Positions 11,824 through 22,637 of a DNA stretch of 64,000 bases are shown here, piece by piece. Position 1 is the first letter of the stretch, and every line of letters starts with the position of its first letter. Source of the DNA: Malaya genurostris (taxonomy: Eukaryota > Arthropoda > Insecta > Diptera > Culicidae); assembly GCF_030247185.1 (NCBI RefSeq), contig NC_080571.1:32600753-32664752 (forward strand). The letters run 5' to 3'. Both the position numbers and the translations under genes were made by a program. The notes under the pieces are model-generated. The model searched no databases, was not told the origin of the DNA, and worked only from the letters and a program-made list of their open reading frames with translations.

Positions 11824-12175
11824 ACCATGCACAGTTGAACCAGCCCAATTTCAAGCTCTTAATTGATAACTCATTGAAACGTTTTTTGAGGTACAGTATT
11901 TTCAGCAATGACAGACGCCATCTTTTAGCAAATTTTGTTTATGTGATTAATCCCCTTAAAAGTGAGATGAACACATTATTTTTGCTCAGGGCCATCATAG
12001 GGGCTAAGTTACTTCAAAAAAGTTGTGCAGAAAATTATTTCAGACATAACTTAAGGTGCTATTCCCGTAATTTGAGTGTAATTCATGATATAAAGTATTT
12101 TCTGAAAAGGGTGTCCTAAAACCAGTTTTTGAACGAAAACACATATATTTTCAATTTATATGAGTTTTTATGTTA
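11824..12175 (+). repeat. Left arm of a 350-bp imperfect inverted repeat
   Basis: Matches the reverse complement of 14392-14737 along its length: shared words include CTAATTGATAACTCATT (one change), GACGCCAT, TTTTTGCTCAGGG, AGGGGCTAAGTTACTTC, GTGTCCTAAAACCAGTTTTT and TTTTCAATTTATATGAG. The frame at 11793-12119 is an accident of this arm. Confidence 0.85.
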
Positions 12176-12246
12176 TACAAAGTTATTCATCATTAAAAAC
12201 TATGCTGCTATCATTTCTGTTTAATGAAATAGAGCCATGTTTCATG

Positions 12247-14152
12247 TTTTTACCTTTTTTTATATATATAAAAAATAGGTATAGAATTCGCTCAAACTTT
12301 CGAAAATTTTTCCGAGGCCCGGAGGGCCGAATGACATATACCAATCGTTTCAGCTCGACGAACTGAGCAAATGTCTGTGTGTGTGTGTGTGTATGTGTGT
12401 GTGTCTGTATGTGTGTTGTCAACTAAGAGGTCGAGATCTCAGAGATGGCTGGACCGATTTTGATCAAACTAGTCGCAAATGAAAGGTCTCCCCGTCACCC
12501 AAAACGCTATTGAATGGTTTTGAGATCGGATGTTTACTTTTTGAGTTATTCGAAGTTTTATGTCAAAATTTTGACAGTATCTGTCACAATTGACCTTGAA
12601 AACAGAATATGTTTTCAGACTTAGATTCCGCACGATAATACCTATTAAACAAGCCATAGATTGTTAAAATCCGTCCATTTTTAACGGAGATATCGAAATT
12701 TTTGTGTAAACGACTTTTCCCCCTATTCCAGCAGTAGGAGTTTTGAGCGCTGTCTGGCAAAGAAATGCTTGGGAGCAACGGAAAACACGATTTTTTATTC
12801 TGTTACATACAATTGTTTCTAAGTACCAAAAAGACTGTGTACAGCATCCTTTTTCATGACAATTTGCCTCGGACCGATTTTAGCACGGCTCGTTTTTGGC
12901 AACATAATCGTTCGAATATGACATATATAAACCAGATGATGGCAGAATTTTTTTTAAATTATATTGTTTTAAACCACTTACAGCAATAAATGCTGGAAGA
13001 ACATAACATCCATGTACCATTCGAATCAGTTCGTCGAGATCGGCAAATGCGTGTGTGACAAATAATTTCACTCAATTTTCTCGAAAAATTTCTTTTCTTC
13101 AAATTCAGATTCATACGAAAAGTCGTATGCTCCCAAACAAAGTTCCTGAATTATGTTTGGTTCCGACCTCTGGTTCCGGAACTACAGGATGATATGTGAA
13201 ACGAAATCAAAATTGTGTAACTCATTCTTCTCGTAGATGGCTGAACCGATCTAAGATTCAAATGAAATCTAAGAATCATCTAAGATTCAAATGAAAAGTT
13301 TCAAGATTTTATAAAACATTTTGCTCTTCAGCCAGATCCAACATCCGGTTTCGGGGATACAGGGTGATTGGTATAAACATGTCTATTCCACATAAATTAA
13401 TCAGGTTTATCGGGTTAGCAGATTTGGATAGTCGATAAAAATAAATTAACTTTTTTCAGTTTTAGTGGTATTCAGTTGTCGATTCAGAAGGCACCTAAAA
13501 ATTTAATTCGTGCTATGATTTCTCAAAGATGTCTTCACTGATTTTCAAATATTTTGAAACAAATGTAAACTATACAGCTATTCAGGTGAATTTATCTGAC
13601 TTCGGCCATACCGATTTTAGAATTCCGGGTCCAGTATAAAATCGTTTCTCAAAGCTCAATCGTTTTCTCTAAAAAAGCCTAATCAAATTTCAGAAACAAA
13701 AATTCAAATTAAAATAAACTTATATACAAAATTAATTAATTTTATAAATACATACAAAAATTAATGAGTTTTATCCAATTAAGCTTCAAAGTTGTACTCA
13801 AAACTGTAATTTATTCGTCATATGGCCATACGAATCGGTTTGGGTTATGCTGGTTCCTAAATACCGGCTCTTCAAGTATCTTAAATTACCGTAAACTCTA
13901 AACTGGAACTTACATATCATGGCATGTTTAATCGATTATCACACTTCTAGATTTAAATTCGATTGTATTTGCAGTTTCGACATTACAGAGTAATGAGTGA
14001 TTACAATCTCAAATTGTCGCTTAAAACGACGGTCATTAAAATAATGTAATGAAAACTTAAACACCGAAGAATATTCATGCAAAAAACACATGCGGATTGA
14101 TAAAAAAAGGTATCATCTCACTGCTAGGTGGATTAATCACGTTTTTTTACAA
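12247..14152 (+). repeat. 1.9-kb dispersed block, copy 1
   Basis: Nearly colinear with 57866-59650. Both start with a TATATATA-containing segment, then AGGCCCGGAGGGCCGAATG, CAGCTCGACGAACTGAG, and end with ACACATGCGGATTGAT...CATCTCACTGCT. Inside, the motif GATGGCTGAACCGAT followed by TTCAAATGAAA recurs several times, giving a loosely modular internal structure. No transposase frame is recognisable. I take it for a non-autonomous mosquito transposon; its termini are not resolved. Confidence 0.75.
12371..12418. repeat. (TG)n microsatellite
   Basis: GT-rich run with short interruptions (GTAT, CTG). The homologous place in copy 2 (about 57982-58005) has only a few repeats, so the tract expanded or shrank after duplication. 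Confidence 0.9.
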
Positions 14153-14391
14153 AATTCCAACTTGTCTATCTTCAAAAGGCGCAGAAAGGTGCAGATGAGA
14201 CTACTTACATATTAAACTACTTCAAAAGAGCTTTCATACCGTGGTTGAATTACTCGTCTGCAGGCGAGATATGTTCTTTTCAAATATCCTTGTCCTTGAC
14301 ATTTGCAATGATAAGGTTCATTGTATATCTGATCAGATTTCAGTATATATTCGTTACCATGGTAACTCTCACAATAAATGATTTGTAGAAC

Positions 14392-14737
14392 ATGAAAAAC
14401 TCATATAAATTGAAAATATTTATGTTTTCTTACAAAAACTGGTTTTAGGACACCATTTTCATAATATATTTTTTCTCAAGTTACGAGAATAGTACCTTCT
14501 GCAAATTTGTTTGAAATGACTTTCTGAACAACTTTGCCGAAGTAACTTAGCCCCTATGTTGACCCTGAGCAAAAATAATATTATTATCTCACCTTTAGGG
14601 GGATTCATCACAAAATATGGCGTCTATCATTCTGAGCAACTTTGCTGAAGATACTGTACCTCTGAATCCACATTTTTAATGAGTTATCAATTAGGAGCGT
14701 TAAATTGGGCTTCTGAAGCACTGTGCCATGGTTTAAA
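14392..14737 (-). repeat. Right arm of the 350-bp imperfect inverted repeat
   Basis: Reverse complement of the left arm at 11824-12175, with roughly one change in five by eye. The arms bracket about 2.2 kb, most of which is the dispersed block at 12247-14152. Between block and arm (14153-14391) is spacer with a short GTTACCATGGTAAC palindrome near 14355. Confidence 0.85.
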
Positions 14738-15250
14738 TCAATGGTTCAGGTTTCAATTACTTGAGCATCAACTTCGTTCACCTGATTTGATCTTCTCGTA
14801 CTATTATTTGTGCTCAAAAGTTAATTTATTTTTGAGAAATTTATGCGAGTTCCGCTTTGGAGTTTCAGACCATCTACTAATAAGACCTATGAATTTTGAA
14901 GATGTTTTTCGCTCTCCACGAATCGGCTTTGCTACTCTATGCAGTGAAATATCATCATCTAAAGTAGGAATGTAAATGAACTCAGAAGGAAACGGCATGG
15001 CATTTAATTTAGTTAACTGCGCTATCGTTGCATTCTTCGATGTTGAATAGCCTGAAAAAAGCACAAATCAACTCAAAAAATTAGAAAATGCCCAATTTCC
15101 AGAGTTGATAAACGAAGACAATTGACATACTCGAATATAAATGGCGGAGAGGTTCACTCTTAGTCACCAAAATCGTTTCTGATCACCTACATGGAAACTA
15201 TTCAGAAGGTAGGAAAATGGGTTCCTTATCAGCTGAATGATAAACAACAG
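14738..15250. other. AT-rich spacer, nothing recognised
   Basis: Two overlapping short frames on opposite strands (14679-14975 + and 14804-15064 -) show no known domain. No repeat with another part of the window was noticed. Confidence 0.4.
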
Positions 15251-15254
15251 GAAA

Positions 15255-15450
15255 AGGGAGATGGGGGGTAAGGTTTAAATGATGGAAAAAATAATCATTT
15301 TTGAAATTTTTTTTCCAGAATTATCGTTCAACAAAATAAATTCAAATGTTTTGCATAATAAAAAGCTTAATACGAACAACATTTTGTATTTTTTTCGTGG
15401 AAAATATTGAAAATAAGTCGGTGAAGAGGTATTTTTATCCAGGTTCACTG
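15255..15450 (+). repeat. Interspersed repeat, inverted partner of 24372-24566
   Basis: Words such as TTTTCCAGAATTATCGTTCA, ACAAAATAAATTCAAATG and AATAAGTCGGTGAAG occur here and, reverse-complemented, at 24372-24566. A pair of old insertions of one family in opposite orientations, about 9 kb apart. Confidence 0.75.
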
Positions 15451-17158
15451 TATCGCAGAACAATCAGAAGTGAACAAAGCAGCATAGTTAGAGTGAAAGT
15501 TTTTCTAGACCCCAACGTTTCTGGTTGATTTCGCTTTTTTTTTTTTTTTTGTTTTTCGTCTATAAAATCAATGGAAACAATTTATTATTCAAGAGAGCCC
15601 GTAGGGTTTAACATTTTCAAAATATTTTTTTTCTTTTATAATTTGTTATAATGAAACATTTCAAGAATGTTTTGTCAAGTTTTTAAGTCCATCGAAGCAG
15701 AAATCTTGGGCCTGTGAGTCGAGCTTTTACTTCTTCGCAGTATGAGATAAGCAAAGATAAAGGCCCATAACTTGCTGAGTTTTGTTCCGATAGGCTTGAA
15801 AATTTCACATAATATTCTTAAAATGTTTTGTTATAAGAAAATACAAAAAAAAAATTTTTTTAAAGTGTCAGACCCCACCAGCCCCTTAAGCGTAATGGTG
15901 ATTGCCAAAAATTTGACAGAAGCTGCTCGATATTTATCAATATTGTATACAACATTTTCAATCCGGTAGAAGATGCTACAAGAACTCGAATCTCTCAATG
16001 CAGGAACCGCGAGAGAATTTTGCTACATTTCTTCGCTCCACTTCATTCTCTGAGTATTTCACGGCCAGTCTGATCAGTCTGATAATGATTGGTGCTGTGT
16101 GGAATTTACCAAGAGAGAATCGCAAGATGCCAATTATCGCAGAAAATTGAGTCGATGATTCGACTTGATGATTCTCATACTAAGTTGCGATATTTCAAAA
16201 CCCTTGTGTGGAGCAGCATTCACATACATTTTCATAGACATCACTTATACAAAGGTTATACGCACATAGTTAGAATAAGCGGCAATAGTAAAATGATTCT
16301 ATCGCATTTATCAACTGCCCATACAGAATCGGATCGCGAAACGAGAATAAGCGACCGTTTGTTGCTTCAGAGAGAATCCCCACAGCAGCGAGCTAAGCTT
16401 GGATATTCAGACAGGTCATCGAGAGAAATTCGCTCTCGCACTGGTGTCTATTCTATATTAAATGAACCATGCCGGTGTTTTGTTGCTGCGATGAAATCCG
16501 TCTCTCTTTGATGGCACTGATTGAATCGGGTGAAGAGTTGTTAGTGAGCGTTCTTTGATACGATGAAAGCCATCCTTGGTCTTAGGCATGTGATACAGAA
16601 ATAACGTGACAGTAAGCGTAAAGAAATGTAATACAATAACCTTCTGTCGGGCACAGTTACAATTTTTATTTGAATACTCCATAATGACAGTTTCAGGGGA
16701 AAAGTTTAAAGTGTCTGTTAAAAACGCCAGTAAAAAGCACACCGAGAATTAGGTACATAAGAAATCTTCAGTAACATTATTTTTCTTTTGTCTGAGGACG
16801 AAATCCTGGGTACGGACCTGATTGTGGCAACTGCAATTGGCAATATTTGTGACTGATTTCATACAAAATTGTGGTGATTTTTCTTTACCAGTAGACAAAA
16901 GGAACGAGCATTGTGTGATGGGTATGATGGCAATTTTTAATGCTAACTTTGACGTCCATTGTTAATTATACTGTTTGTCCCTTAGCGATTAGTGCTACTA
17001 AATTTACATATTTTTCCTTTATCCGTATAGATGGCTACTCAATTAATTATTAATTTTAAATGATTATCCGCTGTTGACCTTCTCAAACGTGTTAATCCTA
17101 TTCAAATGAAACTTTACAGTCCGGATCATGTTAAGAAATAAATGACATAATTCACTTC
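15451..17158. other. AT-rich, low-repeat DNA without a supported gene
   Basis: A poly-T run lies at about 15535-15551. The 140-codon frame at 16089-16511 (+) has no recognisable domain; the area 15985-16550 has repeated GAGAGAATT/GAGAAATTCGCTCTCG words in opposed orientation, suggesting an unidentified non-autonomous element rather than a gene. Confidence 0.4.
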
Positions 17159-19300
17159 GTTGTAGTAAGGTTACATTCCATTCTCCATTTCAGTGGTGGC
17201 GCTAAGCACATCGAAACGCAAGCCGTAAACAACGTCTTCAGCATACAAAACCACTAAGCCGGTGAAGTTGCCGTTGATTTATCAACTCCACACTCGACCA
17301 ACTCTCTCTCGAAATTCCGTTCTGAATGTCTTCAACGCTGTGGTCTGTGTTTGAGTTTGAGTTTGTGTGTGCGCCAGAGAGCTCTCACTAATCGCAATCG
17401 TTAAATTTTATAGTCCGACACTTGAGTTTTCACGAGCGGTTCGAACAAGAAACAAGGGGCCTTCTGTCGCTTGATCGGAATAATAAAATTAAAAAAAAAC
17501 TACACAACAAATAAACAGACTTCGAACAAGTGGTCATCGAAATCGGCAGCGTTTTAGATTTATATTCAATTTTCAACACATTAACCAACTGCAGTGCCTC
17601 GTGATGCGATGCGATGAAACCGTCATCCAGGGACGCATCACCGCCTTCGTTCGCCATCGCGTCTTGTTCCTTCAAATGGTCCCATTTAGGAATGCATCTA
17701 ACTATCGGCATCGGCTGACTCATGGATCTGATTGCGTTAATTGAGGAATGATATGGGCTTTCGGATACTTTTTATGGCTCAGATTTTCGACATCCACTGA
17801 GAGAGTTAATTTGATTGCGCGTTTATTATTTATTTCGGTTGACCCTGTTTCGCCTGTGGCAGTCGCCTGTGTGGGTGGTTTTTGTTTCTGTTAGGAAAGT
17901 AGGAAACGTTTGTTCGATGAATCAACTATTCGAGCCGTGACGTACTTGACAACCTTGAACATTTCTCGAGAAATTGGTGCGAGTGAGTCGGCAGTAGAAT
18001 TTTGCATTCGAAGGCGTTACAATTTTTGAGCTCAAGAACGAAACTAGTTTGCATCATTCAACAACGGGGTTGGAAATTTGTTTTATGGTTCTTCGATTTG
18101 TTCGCTTGGTTTGAACACCTGTCTTGCAGGAAAGGAATGTCGGATTTAAAGTGTAAATTCATAGCAAGGGAGCGGTTCGGCAATAATTTTTCGCCGAACA
18201 GATGCTTAAATCCACACAGAAGATTTTTCAGAAGCAGAAGCTTAAGTCGTAAATCGTTTGAGCATTACATTCATTTAGTTTTCTTTTGTCACCGTGAAAT
18301 AAGAACTGTTTTAGACAAACCACCAAAGTTAGTAGCTTAGGACATTCGAAACACCCGGAAGTGTGAGCAACCATTGAAATTCGTTCATAAAATTATTATC
18401 TCAATTTTTCCTAAAAACTAACTTTTACCGTGATGACTGCCAAGGTTTGACATTTCTCCGACATCGCGTTGGTTTTATCACCACTACCGGAACGGGGTTC
18501 GAAACAATCATCATCACCCTGATGGCGAATGTTGGCACGTTCGTGACTTTTCATTTCATTCGTTAGAAAACCCGTTGCCAGATTACGGCCGTAGAACCTA
18601 AAAACCTGTGTACTGTGACGAGAGCTTGATTAGGACGTGTTCGGAATTGGAATTTGTTCCATCACTTTACGGGAGCACAATCGCGCGTGAAGATAAAATC
18701 TTCAGCCATTTAAAGCTTGAGAGTGTATGTTTTGACTTTGCATAATTGATTGTGAGGGTGGAATTTTCTGCCACGTGCTAGAAATGTTCGGCCGAGACCA
18801 TCAGCAAGTGAATTGATGAATAGATATGTTTTGAAAACTAATATTGTTTTTTAAATTTATTTATTCTTAGTTTTTTTATCAAGAACGAATATAACTATGA
18901 AATTTTAGATATAATCCCAATTGTCGATTTATTTTTTTATCTAGCTAGCAATACATCAAGATCACTGATCTGGTTAGCAGAGATGTCTATCTCCTCTGTG
19001 TGACGAAGAGCAAGCAAAATTTCTCCCCTCGCACTGACAACTTCAACGAGAGCTCTTCTCTTTCACATTTATACACCACTGTTGTGTAAAGTGTACACGC
19101 ATCATGAGTGCGTTTGTTTATTTCCTTTTACCTCTTCCACTGAATCGCACCAAAGTGCTAGAGCATTAGCTAATAAATTCTCTGAGGATACTTTCACAGA
19201 GGTGTACACGCCGGTGAGCACTCTGCTGTGTGGTTTTCGTAGATGAAGCGTGGACACGCAAAATCAGCAAAATAAACCAATTTATCGTAAAATTTTCGGT
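17159..19300. other. Low-repeat GC-richer segment around a candidate first exon
   Basis: Composition is richer in GC than the flanks, with CpG words and a CACGTG E-box near 18772. Apart from the candidate exon at 17430-17723 (-), frames such as 18002-18340 (+) are unsupported. A good place for host regulatory DNA, but this is inference from composition only. Confidence 0.35.
17430..17723 (-). CDS. Candidate host first exon, function unknown
   Basis: A minus-strand frame opens MSQPMPIVRCIPKWDHL and continues for about 50 residues rich in Asp, Glu, Ala and Gly before turning into low-complexity residues (about codon 50 onward). GC at third codon positions in these first codons is about 60 percent, against AT-rich surroundings, which is what a real exon would show here. 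If real, the exon would probably end near 17575 (a weak GTTAAT donor) and the rest of the frame is intron. Seventy-five bases upstream, TCAGTG (17795-17800 on the minus strand) resembles an arthropod initiator. I do not recognise the protein. It could be chance; no second exon was found. Confidence 0.22.
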   Translation of the reverse strand: MSQPMPIVRCIPKWDHLKEQDAMANEGGDASLDDGFIASHHEALQLVNVLKIEYKSKTLPISMTTCSKSVYLLCSFFLILLFRSSDRRPLVSCSNRS

Positions 19301-19740
19301 TTTCCTTGCAAATTTTTCATAGCAAGGCCAGATCTACTCTCTATTAATTGAAGTTCACAGAAGTGTTCGCTCAACATCACGCGCCAGTGGTCACTTGGGT
19401 GTATTTAGACGAGAGCGCGTGTGAGCGATTCATGCGAAGAGAATGTGTTTCACTCGCGCCAGCTGCTTTAACCACAAGCACACACTCAAATGCTGTCTAT
19501 TCGACACTGAGAAGAAGTGCGCTTTCCGCTTTGTGCGGTGCTTCGTTTTTTTCATCCTCGGTGTGGCAAAAATCTGACTCTAGCGTGTATCTCTCTGGTG
19601 AAATGCCATCTCTGCTGGTTAGCTGTCTTAAGGATGGCATTTTCAAATGTGTACTTACCTTCTTGATGCGGTGAAACAACACACATTCGGAAACGCTAAG
19701 AGTGAACTTTTTCCATATGAGCAATCGTCAAAGAGATCCA
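19301..19740. other. Possible unidentified repeat
   Basis: The 108-codon frame at 19348-19674 (+) has no recognisable domain. AAATGCCATC (19601-19610) and GATGGCATTT (19633-19642) form a short hairpin. Repeated GTGTACACG and GAGCACTCTG words at 19080-19230 suggest transposon-terminal sequence. Confidence 0.3.
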
Positions 19741-19940
19741 AACTGGATAAAGTACAGTGTCAAATCATCGGCGTAGGCCATTCTACAGCCCGTTTCAAAT
19801 AGTAACATCACATCGTTGAAATACAACACATATAACAATGGGCTTGGGTTGTTACCTTGTGGCTCACCAGATGAGCTGGTGGAATTCAAAAAAGTCATCG
19901 AGTCGAACTTAACATGACCTATAAATCGGAACAGTTTTGA
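19741..19940 (-). pseudogene. Reverse transcriptase fragment with YADD box
   Basis: The minus strand translates to a short reverse transcriptase palm segment: SGEPQGNNPSPLLYVLYFND, corresponding to the conserved GVPQGSxLGPLLF region, then AYADDL, the catalytic YADD box. About 65 residues survive and the segment is cut on both sides. Sequence just upstream on the same strand (19915-19995) matches 25265-25350 in opposite orientation, so it belongs to a dispersed repeat. Non-LTR type; clade not assigned. Inactive relic. Confidence 0.75.
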
Positions 19941-20179
19941 ACCTAATTAAGCCTAGACTTACTATCTCATGCTCTATATCGATTAAACCAATGAAAAGAA
20001 ATCTAGCAAACGAAGTGAACCTGCATTTCTGTGACCATAATGGCATGCTGTGATTTGTTCTTGAAAACATAGGTCGATTCAAAACAACTTTTCAAAGATA
20101 TACTATTGAAATACTGAAACGATGACGAACGAACTTGGAAAGAGCAAAATTTTGCGCGTATCGTAGCATTATCGCATGT

Positions 20180-20311
20180 CACTGTCGTCAACTCTATTCT
20201 CGCAGCTGCTCTCTCGAAGGGTACAAAAATCTCTTCCACAGCTCTACGGTCCACACCAATAATATCAATATCGTCCGCAAAACCAAGAAGTATGCGACAC
20301 TTATCGATCAT
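20180..20311 (-). pseudogene. Reverse transcriptase fragment of a second lineage (FADDIDIIG)
   Basis: The minus-strand frame starting at 20311 contains LLGFADDIDIIGVDRRAVEE followed by an amphipathic VPFERAAARI segment. This is the catalytic YADD-equivalent block and following helix of a non-LTR reverse transcriptase, in the ADDIDIIG style that differs from the YADDL fragment 250 bp away. Coding resemblance stops after about 45 residues. It is a truncated, dead copy; RTE-like affiliation is only a guess. Confidence 0.75.
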
Positions 20312-20399
20312 GGATTAGTCTCTCTGCTTAGCTAGATCTTCCAATCGAACCTTCGTACGCTTCTCCCCGTGATATTTTGTCATGAATACGACTTACTTT

Positions 20400-21190
20400 A
20401 CTATGTGGTGCCTTTTCAAAAATTTACCCTCTTAAAAAGTGATAAGTTTTTGATCGTGAATATCTCCTGTTGTATCAAATGAAACAAAATAATTTCTGTT
20501 ACATGCCATCGGCAATATGATCACAATTTTATGATAAAATTTTCAGTTGTGTGACAAAATCTCAAATAATTCAAAATTAGACTTTTCTGAAATGTTTGGT
20601 ATAAACGAGTATCGAAGAGGATAATTCATAAGGCGCGTTTGCCTTTCTAATATTTCCACAATTTGGTCCTTCTGAAAGGCAGGAATGAATCCCGTACAGC
20701 TTTCCTGATAGGATTCTATCGCCACTGCGAGCAGATGTATTTTATGTCGTTTGCAAAGCAAGTTTTGCTTCCGACAAGAGCGATTACGTCACAGCTGCTA
20801 GTCGTTTGCATTAGAGAAAAAACAACGAAAAGAGGACAACGGTGGAAAGCATCACACAAAATCAACCGTTCTAATGGCTCTAAAAGTTTTTCTATAGAAC
20901 TATTAGGATTTCTTCTTCGCATATCGAAGGTAAATATCCTCAGTTTAGTGCAAATCTAGAACAGTTTGATTAGATTTGTGCACTTTTCGCTGTGTGAAAT
21001 TCACAGTAATCGAGATCAAGTGAAGCGTTCTTTGTTTTTTCGGAAAATGTGAAAAAGGGGAATGCTTGTATAATTCATACAATTGATCAACTAATTTACA
21101 TTCGGAAGTGTTAAGAAGCATGTCAGTTGTTTTCGCATTCACGACATGCAGTTATGTCTCTGACATTACCCACCCGCCTTTTTTTAATTG
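20400..21190 (-). repeat. GGCGGGTGGGT interspersed repeat, copy in minus orientation
   Basis: Reverse complement of the copies at 36165-36900 and 39175-39990. On the minus strand it starts with AGGCGGGTGGG and GTCAGAGACATAACTG, includes ATTAGTTGATCAATTGTATG and CTCGATTACTGTGAATTTCA, and ends with the CCGATGGCATGTA segment. About 0.8 kb. Small frames inside are not conserved between copies, so I treat it as a non-coding, non-autonomous element. Confidence 0.8.
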
Positions 21191-21483
21191 AACAACTATA
21201 GGAGAAAACAAATTGTTTCAATTTCTTCTTTCCTTTTGAGATTTATTGTAGTCGTTTGAGTAATTTTATTGTTTGAGTTGTATCTCTTGGATATCTTGAA
21301 TAACTGAGTATTGATGATAACGGCTCAGTACTGCAACGATATTTTCGGTAAAATTCACGAACCAATGTGTTTAATACGAAGTGACAATATTTCGGAGCTC
21401 AGGGTATGCCGATACTTGATGAATACTATGCTCAATTATTTTTTTTTAATCCTTCATGATAAATTTCAGTCGGTAAACTATAA

Positions 21484-21592
21484 AAATCATTCAGATCTCT
21501 CGCGGCTTTTTTACGCGGATTTCCAAAGTAACGCGGTTTGTTTATGCGTTTTTCTAGACGGATTTCTGAAGTTAAGCGGTTTTCTTTTTTTT
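21484..21592. repeat. Fragment of the ACGCGGATTTCC element
   Basis: TTACGCGGATTTCCAAAGTA and related words match the terminal interiors of the TA-flanked element at 57755-60018. It directly adjoins the 3' end of the truncated I element. Confidence 0.65.
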
Positions 21593-21599
21593 TGTTTGC

Positions 21600-22415
21600 A
21601 TACTAATACTAATCTAATACAATTCGAATATCAAATTAGTATGTTGGTATTCATTAGTTAATCTAAACACTGTTTGTATCAAATGATTTGCTATTATAAA
21701 TTACATTAAATAAAATACATTCATTTTGTACATGATCTTATAACTATTTCAAGTTTGTTTGTATCAGTTCATCACTTTTATTCAATGTAAGATAGCTGGC
21801 TATTGGTTGAACTCATGGAAGAGAAAGCAGTCTAACGTAAAATAAAATATAAATTGGAACTCCAATGGACTAAATAAAATGATAAAGAAGTTTCATGTAT
21901 GAAAGGTCACGACAAGCAAGAATGTCGCGAACTGGGACATTGGATAGTCTACCTTGAGAACGCAGGGAATTGATTAGTTGAGATCTGACATCACGATACT
22001 CCACGCATGTCCAAACGACATGAACAATATCGCGATAACCTTCGCCACAAGCACAATGATTAGTCTCGGAAAGTGCAATTCGAAGGAGATGTGCATCTAA
22101 CGTGTAGTGATTGGACATGAGTCTGGACATCACACGAATGAAATCCCTTCATTCATCCAGTCCCCTGAACCATGCCTTTGTCGATATTTTAGGAATAATT
22201 GAGTGCATCCACCGACCCAGACCATTTTTATCCCAAAACACTTGCCAGCTGGCAAGTGTTCTTTGGCGAGACGCGCTATAGAATTTGCTGAAAGCAATCG
22301 GTCTCTCATAAATTTCAACCTCAATAGCACCACGTTTGGTTAAACTATCGGCTCTTTCATTGCCTGGAATGGAGCAATGAGCCGGGACCCAAACTATGTT
22401 GAGTTCTTTTAACCA
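21600..22415 (-). mobile_element. 5'-truncated I-clade retrotransposon copy
   Basis: Reverse complement of the 3' 0.8 kb of the element at 44590-50045, including the end of the RNase H region, the C-terminal zinc finger (HCACGEGYRDIVHVVWTC in this copy) and the 3' untranslated region to a TTAG-rich end near 21600. Over the last 87 codons about nine residues in ten agree with the long copy. The coding frame is broken near 22130. 5' truncation is usual for target-primed insertion. Confidence 0.88.
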
Positions 22416-22429
22416 CCATATTCATCTGC

Positions 22430-22636
22430 ACCAGAACCTGAATTCTAGACATGTAGGAACTGGAACTGAATTAAAGATCTAACTTCGAAACGGGCGACTG
22501 ACTCCGAATTCAGGTTCGGAATCCAGATCGAGAATTCAGTTCACGAATTTAGTTCTAGAATTCTGAACTCATTTTCTGAATTTCATTGTAGAACTGAATT
22601 CAGAACTTGAACTCCAACCCTGGATTAGGAAACTGA
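22430..22636. repeat. Scrap of CCAGAATTC satellite, mixed orientation
   Basis: Words of both orientations (GGAACTGGAACTGAATT and GAGAATTCAGTTC) mix within 200 bp. It lies between two retrotransposon copies, so satellite DNA was a landing site here too. Confidence 0.75.
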
Positions 22637-22637
22637 A

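Noticed and set aside
11793..12119. 108-codon open frame
   Set aside because: It lies in one arm of the inverted repeat and the opposite arm does not keep the frame; no domain.
16089..16511. 140-codon open frame
   Set aside because: No domain, unremarkable codon use, and opposed GAGAGAATT words suggest a non-coding element.
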